This document shows positions 30,250 through 39,788 of a stretch of 64,000 bases of DNA, piece by piece. Every line of letters starts with the position of its first letter. Within the stretch, counting starts at the first letter, position 1. A program made the translations under genes and the position numbers. The notes below the pieces were generated by a model. That model was not told the DNA's origin and made no database searches. It saw only the letters and a program-made list of their open reading frames with translations. This DNA is from Candidatus Tepidiaquacella proteinivora (GTDB taxonomy: Bacteria; Bacteroidota; Ignavibacteria; Tepidaquicellales; Tepidaquicellaceae), in contig CP054675.1 in assembly GCA_013348845.1 (NCBI GenBank), forward strand, positions 877,501-941,500. Reading direction: 5' to 3'.

Positions 30250-31776
30250 TCAATGTTTAAAATGTCTTATTCCTGTAAATAACATAACCATATTATTTTC
30301 ATTTGCTGCCTGAATCACTTCTTTATCTCTGACTGACCCTCCTGGTTGAATTATACACTTAACACCAACTTTTGCAAGTTCTATAATTGAGTCAGCAAAA
30401 GGGAAAAACGCATCAGATGCAACAATGGAATCTTTTAAATCAAGTTTAAACTGTTTTGCTTTTTGTATAGCTATATTAGTTGAATCTATTCGTGATGGCT
30501 GTCCGCCACCAATTCCAAGAGTCTTTTTATCCTTTACGAAAACAACAGCATTAGACTTTGTGTGTTTTACTACCTTAAATGCAAATTCACAATCAGTTAT
30601 CATTTCTGAATTGGGTTGTTTTTCTGTTACTACATTTAATTTATCTTTATCAAAAATTACATTGTCCTTTTCCTGATACAAAAAACCACCACTAACTTTT
30701 CTTAATTCAAAGTTATCCAAACAACAAAATTTATATTTTATCAATCTTCTATTTTTCTTTTTTCTTAACAATTCTAATGCATCTTCATCAAAATCCGGCG
30801 CAATTAAAATCTCAGTAAACAATTTATCAACTTCAAATGAAGTTTTAAAGTCTAATTTTCTGTTAAATATTACTATTCCTCCAAAAGGAGAAATTGTATC
30901 GGTCGCAAATGCACTTTGATATGCATTAAATAAATCATCAGATTCTGCTACACCACAAGGATTTCCGTGTTTAACAATAGCACAGACTGGTTTACTATCC
31001 TTAAATTCACTAATTATTGAATAAGCAGAATCTATATCTAAAATATTATTGTAAGATATTTCCTTTCCGTGAATTACTTCGAATATTTTATCAAAATCCT
31101 TTTTAATTAAATATCCCTTTTGATGAGGATTCTCACCATATCTTAATTTTATATATTCTCCTAATGAAATAAAATCGGGTGTTTTCTCTTCTGAATACAA
31201 CGATTTGAAATATTCTGATATTGCAATATCATAATCAGCTATATATTTAAATGCTTTATAAGCAAGCTCTTTATTAAATTCCAAACCTATTTTACCACCT
31301 GTTTTTATAAATTCATTTATATAATCATCGTACTGAGAATTATTCACTAAAACAGAAACATTACTGAAATTTTTTGCTGCTGCCCGAATTAAACTCACAC
31401 CACCTATATCGATTTGTTCTATTGCTTCCTCAATCTCAACACCTGCTTTTGAAATTGTTTCGATAAAAGGATATAATGAAACTACTACAAGTTCGAATGT
31501 ATTAATTTTATTTTTTTCAATATCTTCTAAATGCTCTTTTTTATTTCTGTCAGCAAGAATACCTGCAAATATACGGGGGTGAAGTGTTTTTACTCTTCCT
31601 TCAAGTACTTCCGGAAAACCTGTATATTCCGATATAGATTTTACTTTTAATCCCTTTGAAGTAAGATAATTATAAGTACCTCCAGTTGAAAAAATCTCAA
31701 AATTATTTTCTGAAAGAAATTTTGCTAATTCAAAAATCCCTTCTTTATTATATACACTAATTATTGCTTTTTTCAT
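30250..31776 (-). CDS. purH: Bifunctional AICAR transformylase/IMP cyclohydrolase PurH
   Basis: A 508-residue PurH, catalysing the last two steps to IMP. The N-terminal MGS-like cyclohydrolase domain (about 1-130) has FSTGGTYNYLTSKG and KTLHPRIFAGILADR. The C-terminal transformylase domain has RYGENPHQKGYL near 213, IVKHGNPCGVAES near 264, FGGIVIFNR and the closing SDAFFPFADSIIE and FTGIRHFKH. Its start overlaps the purN stop by 20 bases, so the two formyl-transfer purine genes are coupled. Confidence 0.97.
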   Translation of the reverse strand: MKKAIISVYNKEGIFELAKFLSENNFEIFSTGGTYNYLTSKGLKVKSISEYTGFPEVLEGRVKTLHPRIFAGILADRNKKEHLEDIEKNKINTFELVVVSLYPFIETISKAGVEIEEAIEQIDIGGVSLIRAAAKNFSNVSVLVNNSQYDDYINEFIKTGGKIGLEFNKELAYKAFKYIADYDIAISEYFKSLYSEEKTPDFISLGEYIKLRYGENPHQKGYLIKKDFDKIFEVIHGKEISYNNILDIDSAYSIISEFKDSKPVCAIVKHGNPCGVAESDDLFNAYQSAFATDTISPFGGIVIFNRKLDFKTSFEVDKLFTEILIAPDFDEDALELLRKKKNRRLIKYKFCCLDNFELRKVSGGFLYQEKDNVIFDKDKLNVVTEKQPNSEMITDCEFAFKVVKHTKSNAVVFVKDKKTLGIGGGQPSRIDSTNIAIQKAKQFKLDLKDSIVASDAFFPFADSIIELAKVGVKCIIQPGGSVRDKEVIQAANENNMVMLFTGIRHFKH

Positions 31777-32374
31777 ATGAAATAATTTTTTCTAAAGATG
31801 CTATAACCAAAGGGTAATATTTATGTTCATATTTTAAAACCCTTTTCTGTAAAGAAATCTCATTGTCATTCTCTTTTATCTCAACACATTTCTGAAATAT
31901 AATTTTACCTTTGTCATATTCTTTATTAACATAATGAATTGTAATTCCTGTTACTTTCACTCCTGCTTCTAAGACTGCACGATGAACATTTATACCATAC
32001 ATTCCTTTTCCACAAAATGATGGAAGCAATGCAGGGTGAATATTTATAATCCTGTTTTCATACCGTTCTACAACATATTCAGGTAATAATTTCATATACC
32101 CTGCTAATACTATTAAATCGATTTTAAATTTCTCAAGGACATTTAAAAAAACCTGTGAATATTCTTTCTCGTCTAAATCAGGATATACCTTCCTACTTAT
32201 ATGCACAACATTTACAGAATTTTTTTTTGCAATTTCAACAGCTCCACAATGTGAATTATTTGTTATGAGTAGCGGGATATTTGACTTAATAATTCCATTT
32301 CTCTTCGCTTTCAAAATGGCTTTAAAATTAGAACCTCCACCAGAAGCAAAAACTGATATATTCAAATTATTCAT
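31757..32374 (-). CDS. purN: Phosphoribosylglycinamide formyltransferase PurN
   Basis: A 205-residue GART using 10-formyl-tetrahydrofolate. SGGGSNFKAILKA is near 11-23, LAGYMKLLP near 92, and the active-site NIHPALLPSFCGKGMYG near 110-126 with GVKVTGITIHYVNKEYDKGKII near 138-160 (catalytic Asp in YDKG). It is the first gene of the operon purN-purH-mreBCD-mrdA-rodA-pyrF. A strong promoter sits 8-39 bases upstream of the ATG, so the message is nearly leaderless. Confidence 0.96.
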   Translation of the reverse strand: MNNLNISVFASGGGSNFKAILKAKRNGIIKSNIPLLITNNSHCGAVEIAKKNSVNVVHISRKVYPDLDEKEYSQVFLNVLEKFKIDLIVLAGYMKLLPEYVVERYENRIINIHPALLPSFCGKGMYGINVHRAVLEAGVKVTGITIHYVNKEYDKGKIIFQKCVEIKENDNEISLQKRVLKYEHKYYPLVIASLEKIISYEKSNN

Positions 32375-32381
32375 TATTTTA

Positions 32382-32413
32382 CAAAAATAGTTATTTGCTT
32401 TTGTAAATTCAAT
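32382..32413 (-). promoter_or_regulatory. Promoter of the purN-to-pyrF operon, Bacteroidetes-type
   Basis: On the minus strand ATTG (32413-32410), a 20-base spacer and TATTTTTG (32389-32382) match TTG-N20-TAnnTTTG with no mismatch in the -7 box. The -7 box ends seven bases before the purN ATG, so transcription should start at or next to the start codon. Confidence 0.65.
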
Positions 32414-32653
32414 TTTATTGATTAGATATTTGTTTTTATTTTATTTATTACACTTATAAATAAAACCTTCAATAATTTATTATTATTTCAAATGCGATAT
32501 AATTTCGAAGTTAATTGTATATATTGCCACTATTATAAATTTAAAAAATATTCCTTTGATAACCTGATCTCCAAGCATTATTGTTAATAATCAAAAAGTT
32601 GAATAATAGAAATTATATAATTATTCTTTATTCGAATTTCATAAAATATAATT

Positions 32654-35182
32654 CTAAAATCTCGCACTAACCCCCAGCGTCGGTAAGATTGGGATCATAC
32701 CTACTACTTTCCTTTCTATTGTTAAATCATTTTTAAGGTTATAATCATAATTTAAGACATTTTTTCTATTATAGACATTCATAATATCTATATAAAATGA
32801 CCACTCTGCATTCCAGAATGAAGTATATGCTGTTGCTCTTAAATCCAATCTATGGTAATCAGGTTTTCGTTGACTAAGTCTGTTATTCTCATCGCCATAA
32901 TCGAGATTGAAGATTATTTGATTTGTAAAAGGATTGACAACTATACTATCATTTACAATTCTCGGATATATACCAACAGGTGGTGTAAATGGGAAATTAG
33001 TAGCATAAGTCCATCTTACTCCAATTTCCAGCCAGTTTAATACTCTATAATTAAGTACAACATTAATTGAATGAGTCTGATCAAATCTAAATGGTTTCTC
33101 AATTCCATTTCTTATTCTATTTGATTTAGAAAATGAGTAATTAATCCACCCATATAATTTTGTATCAGAGCCGATATATTTTCTTTCTAACATTATTTCG
33201 AATCCATAAGCATTACCTTTACCCTGGTTTACAGGAATAGTTGTAACTGAATCATAAGGAACTTTTTCAGAACTTCTTGTCCAGTTATTCGGATTCTTAA
33301 TATAATTGGGGTCTTTATTTGATGGATCATTAATTTCATAAATATATTTATAAGCAGTTTCTCTTTTTTGAGTAATTAAATCTTCAAACTTCTTATAGTA
33401 TGCTTCTATTTTCAAATGCCATTGATTTGTAATCCACCTATCTAATCCAAAAATTAAATGATATGCTTTTTCTGCTTTTAAATTTCTACCAACATCATCA
33501 CTTAATTCATAAAAAGACTGCCCGTCCACAAGTTTTTCATAACCTGGTGATTGATAAAACATTCCCAATGCCATTCTCAATGTAGTCAAACTATTTATCG
33601 CATATCCAAAATTAATTCTTGGAGAAAAATAAACTTTTCTCAAATAAGAATAGTAATCAATTCTTACAGAAGGTTGATAATAAAACTTATCTATGTTTGA
33701 CTTGAAAACAAAATATCCATTTGCTCTATAATTCTCCTTACCCTCAATATTGAAATCTTCTAATAAGGCTGATGCATTCGGGAATTGTTTAAGATATGCT
33801 TTAAATTGTTCATCAAGTAAAAGTGTATATTTTAGGTCATTTCGGATAATATCAAATCCACCGCCAAATTCAATAATAAAGTTTTTATCTATATAACTTG
33901 AACGATTCGAAAGTGAATATTTATTAAATGAATATTTAGAATCAAAATTAAATCCAAGTAATGCTCCTATTGCTTTTAAAGAATCCCTTTGTTCAGGAGA
34001 GAACTGCTCTCTGTCAAGTAACGGGTCTAAAATATCCCCTTCAAATTCATTATCTCCACTATTCTTATATAAAGACAAGGTGGTTTTTGAAATAAAATAT
34101 GCGTTTGGTATGTAATGCCAGCCAAGTGAAATAACATTATTATATGTAACATCATCAACTTTAACACTATCCGGTTCTTTTCTTTTTTCGCCTGAAATTA
34201 TATCCACACCATCTCTTGAAAAAATTCCATTAAAAATAAATTTGTGTTTACTAAAAGGTCCAATTGCAAGTTTAAATTGAATATCTTCAAAAGATGGGAA
34301 TGCTGATTCATCAGTAATAAGCCCGGCTTTCTTTGCAAATGGTCCAAGTATTAAATCGTAATATGTCCTTCTTGAAGAAATTATCCAGGAACCCGGTATA
34401 TTCAGTGGATTTCTGCCCTGCAAAATTAAATTTGCACTTGCAATATTTACATTTGTTTTCACACCTATTACTTTATCTCTATCACCTTCTTTATTTGTTA
34501 CATCGAGAACAGCAGAAAGCCTGTCACCATATTTTGCAGGGAATCCTCCGGTAATTAAAGAAATATCACTAACAGTTTCAGGATTAAACATACTCACTAA
34601 ACCATATAATCTATAAGGATTAAATATTTCTACATCGTCCATAATCATTAAATTTTGGTCAGGTCCGGAACCCCGTATTACAAGTTGAGATGTAAAATCG
34701 TTAGGTGAAGAAACACCCGGTAATGCTCTTAAAGACCTTAACACATCTTCTACACTACCAGGTAATATTTTAACATTTTGTGGATTAACAAAAAATAAAC
34801 TCGTTCTTAAATCGCTCTGACTTTGTTTTTTTAAATCTTCAACAGTAATAATCTCAGTTGTATATTTTACTTCTTCTAATCTAATATTATAAGTAATATA
34901 AGTTTTATTTATAAGTAATTCTGCTTCAAATTGCAAATATCCCTCAGAATTAACTTTAACTTTATATTCCCCTCGTGGCAGGATTAATTCATAATATCCA
35001 TTAGAATTAGTTACTGTATAATAAACCTTATTTGACAGATTATCAACAAATGATATTTTCGCTTGTGATATCAACTCGTTGACAGAAGATGTCACTATAC
35101 CAGAAATAAATACACTGTCTTCCTGAGAAAATGCATTTCCAAATGATAATATTAATATAATTAAAATAATTAAATGCTTCAT
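32654..35182 (-). CDS. TonB-dependent outer-membrane receptor with carboxypeptidase-regulatory N-terminal domain
   Basis: An 842-residue receptor. Signal peptide 1-19 (FGNAFSQ), carboxypeptidase-regulatory-like domain at about 25-108 (SGIVTSSVNELISQAKISFVD ... GYYELILPRGEYKVKVNSEGY), plug at about 125-235 (SQLVIRGSGPDQNLMIMDDVEIFNPYRLYG) and a barrel ending in a terminal phenylalanine (GVSARF). The ligand is unknown; no SusD or nutrient-specific genes flank it. Five bases before the ATG on the minus strand is a perfect TATTTTTG -7 box (35195-35188), with TTT rather than TTG 20 bases further up, so this message too may be leaderless. Confidence 0.92.
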   Translation of the reverse strand: MKHLIILIILILSFGNAFSQEDSVFISGIVTSSVNELISQAKISFVDNLSNKVYYTVTNSNGYYELILPRGEYKVKVNSEGYLQFEAELLINKTYITYNIRLEEVKYTTEIITVEDLKKQSQSDLRTSLFFVNPQNVKILPGSVEDVLRSLRALPGVSSPNDFTSQLVIRGSGPDQNLMIMDDVEIFNPYRLYGLVSMFNPETVSDISLITGGFPAKYGDRLSAVLDVTNKEGDRDKVIGVKTNVNIASANLILQGRNPLNIPGSWIISSRRTYYDLILGPFAKKAGLITDESAFPSFEDIQFKLAIGPFSKHKFIFNGIFSRDGVDIISGEKRKEPDSVKVDDVTYNNVISLGWHYIPNAYFISKTTLSLYKNSGDNEFEGDILDPLLDREQFSPEQRDSLKAIGALLGFNFDSKYSFNKYSLSNRSSYIDKNFIIEFGGGFDIIRNDLKYTLLLDEQFKAYLKQFPNASALLEDFNIEGKENYRANGYFVFKSNIDKFYYQPSVRIDYYSYLRKVYFSPRINFGYAINSLTTLRMALGMFYQSPGYEKLVDGQSFYELSDDVGRNLKAEKAYHLIFGLDRWITNQWHLKIEAYYKKFEDLITQKRETAYKYIYEINDPSNKDPNYIKNPNNWTRSSEKVPYDSVTTIPVNQGKGNAYGFEIMLERKYIGSDTKLYGWINYSFSKSNRIRNGIEKPFRFDQTHSINVVLNYRVLNWLEIGVRWTYATNFPFTPPVGIYPRIVNDSIVVNPFTNQIIFNLDYGDENNRLSQRKPDYHRLDLRATAYTSFWNAEWSFYIDIMNVYNRKNVLNYDYNLKNDLTIERKVVGMIPILPTLGVSARF

Positions 35183-35340
35183 TTATTCAAAAATAACATA
35201 AAATTATAAACTCTAAAATCTTAAACCTTATAAAGGAAATAAAAGTTTATTGGAATTCTTTTCGTAAAAAACCTGATTTTTCCCCTTTTATAGGAAGAGA
35301 AAATTCTTTAATAATTATATAAAATAATAAAACCCAAATC

Positions 35341-35697
35341 TTAATTAATAACCTTCTTTACAGTCTCTACCAGTTCTTTATTTGTAAAAGGTTTCTGAAC
35401 AACTTCATTTACTCCGAAAAGACCTGTAGTTCTTTCAATGTCCTTTTTATCGAAGGCAGAAATTAGAATAACCGGCTTTGAAATATTATTTTTCTTCATT
35501 AATTCAAGTAAATCAAGCGCAGTCATTTCCCCAAGATTATAATCCATAAGTATTATATCCACTTCTCCTGAGAGAATTTTTTCCAATCCTTTTGCACCAT
35601 CATCAGCAAAAATTACATCAAAACCCTCTGTATTGAGTAACTTTGCTAACAAGAGCCGTATTATTCTGTCGTCATCTATTATTAAAACTTTTTTCAT
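35341..35697 (-). CDS. Single-domain response regulator (CheY-like)
   Basis: A 118-residue stand-alone receiver. Acidic DDD is at 8-10, the phospho-acceptor is Asp52 in ILMDYNLG, Ser/Thr is in LISAF near 78, and Lys is in VVQKPF near 101. It has no output domain, so it must act by protein contact or as a phosphorelay intermediate. It lies 59 bases downstream of a 34-residue membrane protein gene that itself follows a sigma-54 promoter; no other promoter is obvious, so I infer sigma-54-dependent expression of both. The five-PAS hybrid kinase encoded upstream is the nearest phosphodonor candidate. Confidence 0.92.
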   Translation of the reverse strand: MKKVLIIDDDRIIRLLLAKLLNTEGFDVIFADDGAKGLEKILSGEVDIILMDYNLGEMTALDLLELMKKNNISKPVILISAFDKKDIERTTGLFGVNEVVQKPFTNKELVETVKKVIN

Positions 35698-35715
35698 ACC
35701 ACAATTTTTATCTTC

Positions 35716-35735
35716 GGGGAAGGTTTACCCTCCCC
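35716..35735 (-). other. Short GC-rich hairpin between small ORF and receiver gene
   Basis: GGGGAAGG and CCCTCCCC flank TTTA, giving an eight-base stem with one mismatch. It is strikingly GC-rich for this genome and sits 19 bases before the receiver start. There is no U-run after it, so a terminator is unlikely; it could set the level of translation or stability between the two genes. Confidence 0.5.
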
Positions 35736-35756
35736 CATTGGAGTAATGAAAATATT

Positions 35757-35861
35757 TTACGATAAAACAAATCCAGCAATGAGAAAGAGTAAGGTAATAA
35801 CGAAAATGATGATAAGGCCTTTATCAGCCTTCTTCGTATTATCTTGTGTTATTGTAGCCAT
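35757..35861 (-). CDS. Small single-pass membrane protein (34 residues), unrecognised
   Basis: The frame reads MATITQDNTKKADKG followed by a 19-residue hydrophobic helix (LIIIFVITLLFLIAGFVLS) and stop. It has a charged, soluble N-terminus of about 15 residues and one transmembrane segment that runs to the C-terminus, like a tail-anchored micropeptide. A perfect sigma-54 promoter lies upstream with a predicted start about 32 bases before the ATG. The 5' flank ends TAAGGT-ATG, so AAGG is nearly adjacent to the start codon and not ideally spaced. It is followed by a receiver gene. I recognise no family. Genuineness rests on the promoter, codon composition and the clean topology. Confidence 0.6.
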   Translation of the reverse strand: MATITQDNTKKADKGLIIIFVITLLFLIAGFVLS

Positions 35862-35904
35862 ACCTTATTTATTTTAAAGTTTTAAAATTTTCATATAAAT
35901 TTTA

Positions 35905-35920
35905 GCAATTTATGTGCCAA
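35905..35920 (-). promoter_or_regulatory. Sigma-54 (-24/-12) promoter
   Basis: On the minus strand TTGGCAC, a five-base spacer and TTGC followed by TA match the sigma-54 consensus TGGCAC-N5-TTGC exactly, with GG and GC twelve bases apart. The predicted start is near 35893, 32 bases before the small membrane-protein ATG. I scanned the window by eye for TGGCAC/TGCCA combinations and found no equally good intergenic match. Confidence 0.8.
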
Positions 35921-35985
35921 GAAATATTATAACTATATGAAAATATTTAACTTTTTTCTACTGCTTCTGTATTAAATTGAGAAAT

Positions 35986-36003
35986 CAGGTTTCATTATGA
36001 AAC
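35986..36003. promoter_or_regulatory. Palindromic candidate enhancer site for an NtrC-type activator
   Basis: GTTTCAT-T-ATGAAAC is a perfect 7+7 palindrome centred near 35996, about 103 bp upstream of the predicted sigma-54 start, the usual distance for enhancer-binding proteins. Additional TTTCA/TGAAA half sites flank it (GAGAAATC before, AATTTCAC after). The 15-mer CAGGTTTCATTATGA shares 13 of 15 bases with a site upstream of the second receiver gene. Confidence 0.5.
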
Positions 36004-36054
36004 ATAAATTTCACATTTTAGAAGATAAATTTTTAAGATGATAAAATGAGTTAA

Positions 36055-39000
36055 TTATCTTTTATTCCCTGATAATAAATCATAAATTTCCTTTTCTACC
36101 CTTCCTTTGTAAAGGGTTTGGAGATATAACTATCACATCCACCTGAAATAAATTCTTCCATATCCCCTTTCATTGCAAATGCGGTTAAAGCAATAATAGG
36201 GATATCTTTATATTCAGGAATTTTCCTGATTTCAGTAACAACATCCATACCAGATAAACCTTTTCCTAAATTTATATCCATTAATACTAATGAATACAGA
36301 TTCTTTTTTATTTTTTCGAACGCTTCTTCCGCATTTTTTGCAACATCTATTTCGTAATTTGGTCTTAAATAATAATCGACTAAAAGAATACAGTCATCTT
36401 CATCTTCTACAAGTAATATTTTTAGTTTAGGAACATCTATTCTATACCGATCAAACGGTATTTCAAGTTTCTTTTCACTATTTATCTCTTTTACTTTAGA
36501 ACGAATTTTTGGAATTCTGACTATAAAATTCGATCCAACTCCTAATTTACTCTCTACATTTATATCTCCACCTAATAAATTTAAATATTTTCTACATAAT
36601 GTCAAACCAAGACCAGTTCCCTCAAAACTTCTACCATAGCCCTCACTTACCTGTCGGAATTCATTAAAAATTATATCGAAATATTTTTCTTCTATTCCAA
36701 TTCCAGTATCAATTACTTCAATTTTAATAAATACTCCACTTTCAATAACCTCTTCGGTTAACTTTACTGTAACCTTTCCTTTCTCAGTATAAGTTATTCC
36801 ATTACTTATAAGATTATTTAAAATATTTACAATAATATCGGGATCTGTTAAACAAGGCAGGGATTTTAGTTCTGAGTCGTATAATAATAAGAGATTTTTC
36901 TTTCTCGCTTCGGGTTGGAATAATTTTATGGTTTCATTAATTAATGATACAATATCAACATTTTTATAATTAACTGTTTTTGATTTTGCTTCAAGTAATG
37001 ATAAATCAAGAATTTGATTCAATGTATTTAAAAGTCTAATACCACTCTTATATATCACTTCTGCCATATCTTTGACAGATTTTAAATTATTCTGTTCCTG
37101 TATGAGTTCAGCGAAACCAAGTATTCCTTGTAGGGGTGTTCTCAATTCATGACTCATATTAGCAAGGAAACTGGATTTTATACGGCTCATTTCTTCTGCT
37201 TTCTCTCTTGCTGAAATTATCTCTTGCTCATATCTTTTAATGTCAGAAATATCCATTATCATACCAGTTATAACATCTCCTAACATGAAACTATTTAATA
37301 GAACAAAAATTTTCCTACCCTTTTTAGTTATAACACTTAATTCATAATTTAATATTTTCCCATTTTTTCTTATTTCATTAATAAGTTTAATTCTTTCATC
37401 TTCATTTTCATAAAAAGATTTTACATTAACTTTATATGCATCTTCTATAGAATCCAATTCAAAAATTTCACAAAAGGCTTTGTTTGCGTATAGTATATTT
37501 CCATCAATATCTGTTGTATAAATTCCGGTAAGAGAATTCTCTACTAAATTTCTATATTTTGCCTCCGATTTTTCTAACTCTTCTTCAGTTCTTTTTCTTT
37601 CTGTTATATCCCTTGCTATTCCTTCTAACGCGATAAGCTTTCCGTTTTTATCATAAATAGGAACATTCTTCTGTTCGGTATAAATAATTTTTCCATCTTT
37701 CCGAATCCAGCGAAGCACAATAGGTTTATTAAATTCATCTTTATTTTGAAAATAATTCTGTAATATATGTCTATCATCAGGATGAACAATTTTAATTCCT
37801 AATTCCGGATCTGAATAATGTTCCTCCGGAGTATAACCTGTAATTTTAGTAGCAGCAGATGAAACAAATCTGAAACCTGGTTTTGGGTAAAATTCATATC
37901 TGTAAATTATATCCTCAGTATTATCTACTAATCTTCTGAATTTCTCCTCACTTTCTCTTAAAGATTCTTTTGCCTTAATAATTTCTGTAATATCATAAAT
38001 CGAAATTACACTTTCTTTTGTATTGGGAATCATTTTCACATTTAAGACACAATTTCTTCTTTCACCTTTTTTATTAAATAGCACTGCTTCATATCTGGAG
38101 GGAACTTTTTCAGGTGATATTCGCCTCATTTTATGATAATTCAACATCATTTCAATACTTTCTTCTGAAACATAATCTGTCCACTTAGTTCCGATTATCT
38201 CCTCAGGTTTATATCCGGTTACTGAATATGCTTCGTTATTTGCTAAAACAATGGTATTATCTTCTTCTACAATAATAGTTAAAGAACCAGTATTTTCAAA
38301 AATCGTTTTATATCGCTCTTCACTCTTAATTAATTCTGCTTCGATTTTTTTCCTTTTCGAAATATCTCTTACAACAGAATAGAAGTATTGTTTATTTTTA
38401 ATATTAATTTTAAATAACAAAACCTCACACGGGAAATTTGTTCCATCTGACTTTTTATGTATCCATTCAAAGAAGTTATAACCATCTTTAAGTGCTTTTT
38501 TAATCATCATTTTTGCCTTATTCTCAGATGATAGACCATCAGGTTGTATATCTGGTGAAACTTCCCAGGGTTGCTTTCCTATAATATCTGTTTTATTTTT
38601 ATAACCAAAAATTCTTAAAGTAGCATTATTACAGTCCTGAAAGCCTTCGGTTGTTAATAATAATATTGAATCAAAAGATTCCTCAAATAATTTTCTGAAA
38701 GTTTCTTCACTTTCTTTTAATAATTCTTCTGTTTTTCTCTTTTCAGTTAAATCATTAAAAAATGCTAAAATGAATTTCCCTTCCTCAGTTACAACTAAAT
38801 TATATGACAATTCAATAACTAATCGTTTCCCGTTTGATAAAGTCAATATTCTTTCCGATTTTTGATGCGATAACCCCTTTTTAATAAAATTTCTGTAATA
38901 ATTTAATGCTTCTTTTCTATTTTCAGGTGAGTAAAGGGTTTCAAATGATTTCCCTATTATATCTTCTTTTTTAACCCCGAGAAAATTACAGTATTCATCA

Positions 39001-39086
39001 TTTACGATTAAAATTTTACCATCAAAATCAGTAACTCTTAATGGAAAATTACATAGATTTAAAGTTTTTTCATAAATATTTTCCAT
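36055..39086 (-). CDS. Five-PAS hybrid sensor histidine kinase with frameshifted receiver tail
   Basis: The uninterrupted frame (36096-39086) gives 996 residues with no membrane segment: five PAS domains (about 5-118, 125-248, 253-372, 380-500, 508-620), phospho-acceptor His646 in ANMSHELRTPLQG, an ATP-binding domain (about 750-870, with GTGLGLTL) and a C-terminal receiver with Asp937 in LMDINLGKG and Lys990 in SKPF. The frame stops at TAG (36096) immediately after KPFTKEG, before the last receiver helix. In the -1 frame the sequence continues VEKEIYDLLSGNKR to a stop at 36055-36057, exactly the missing helix. I give the full span; one G is probably missing from a G-run at 36099-36101. Confidence 0.88.
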
Positions 39087-39408
39087 TTCTATATTCTTTC
39101 CATTAATTAATTCCTACTTGCAAAGGACTAAAGATAAATCATAAAAAATCAAAAACTTAATCAGAATGTTAATATAGTATTCCAGAAACACTAAGTCAAT
39201 ACAATAACATTATAGCATTAAAAAAACAAGAAAATAATGGAAAAAATTTAAAATAAAGAGTTAAGTTTTATAGATATATATTAAATATATAGTTGAAAAA
39301 ATTTCGGAGCTAATAAATCTTAAAACTTATTTTTTAAAATATGCATAAAATTATGAAATAATTTATTACTTGTTAAAAAAAAATATATATTATAAATTAA
39401 TTATGTAT
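39087..39408. other. Intergenic region upstream of tRNA-His and of the hybrid kinase
   Basis: This 322-base AT-rich stretch separates the hybrid kinase start from tRNA-His. It contains no reading frame I would trust. Immediately before the tRNA, TTG (39370-39372), a 20-base spacer and TAAATTAA (39393-39400) fit the TTG-N20-TAnnTT pattern loosely and could be the tRNA promoter. I see no sigma-54 box here. Confidence 0.4.
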
Positions 39409-39482
39409 GGCGGGTATAGCTCAGCAGGTAGAGCGTCAGATTGTGGCTCTGAATGTCGTGGGTTCGAGCCCCACTACTCGCC
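39409..39482 (+). tRNA. tRNA-His(GTG)
   Basis: A full cloverleaf on the plus strand. Acceptor GCGGGTA pairs with TACTCGC, D-arm AGCTCAGCAGGTAGAGC, anticodon stem TCAGA/TCTGA enclosing TTGTGGC (anticodon GTG), T-arm GTGGGTTCGAGCCCCAC. An extra G at 39409 can pair with C at 39482, the G-1:C73 pair that identifies tRNA-His. CCA is not encoded. Confidence 0.95.
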
Positions 39483-39551
39483 CAAAGGAAAGAAAAACTT
39501 GTCAAATTATTTTATTCTTAAAATCCTTGTGGGGCTAAAGAGTATGAATAA

Positions 39552-39788
39552 TTATTTTCTTTTACCTACCCTTAAAATTGTTATCTCTTCTTTGTAAACA
39601 GTAAATATTACTCTAAACAGTCCAACCTTCATACGACGCAACCCTTTGTAATTCCCTTTCAATTCCGGATAATAAAATGGGTCGAGAATAAGTTTATTTT
39701 CTATTTTGTCTAATATCTCTTTAACTTTTTCTTCCTGAAAATTTTTTAAATCCTCAACTACCTCACTATGAAATGATATTTTAAACAT
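39552..39788 (-). CDS. RelE/ParE-family toxin
   Basis: A 78-residue protein with the RelE/ParE fold pattern: ISFHSEVVEDLKNFQEEKVKEILDKIENKL (two helices), LKGNYKGLRRMKVGLFRVIFTVYKEEITILRVGKR (the C-terminal sheet with the basic RVIF and KR residues of ribosome-dependent RNases). It overlaps the upstream antitoxin gene by 8 bases, the usual coupling of type II modules. It lies 69 bases beyond tRNA-His, on the opposite strand. Members of this family either cleave mRNA or inhibit gyrase; the sequence alone does not decide. Confidence 0.85.
   Translation of the reverse strand: MFKISFHSEVVEDLKNFQEEKVKEILDKIENKLILDPFYYPELKGNYKGLRRMKVGLFRVIFTVYKEEITILRVGKRK

Noticed and set aside
39468-39541. Inverted AGCCCCAC/GTGGGGCT around the tRNA-His 3' end as an attachment-site remnant
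   Set aside because: Only eight bases, and inverted rather than direct as expected for tRNA integration repeats.
39370-39597. Reading frame on the plus strand across tRNA-His
   Set aside because: It contains the tRNA and overlaps the toxin gene; no ribosome-binding site or family match.
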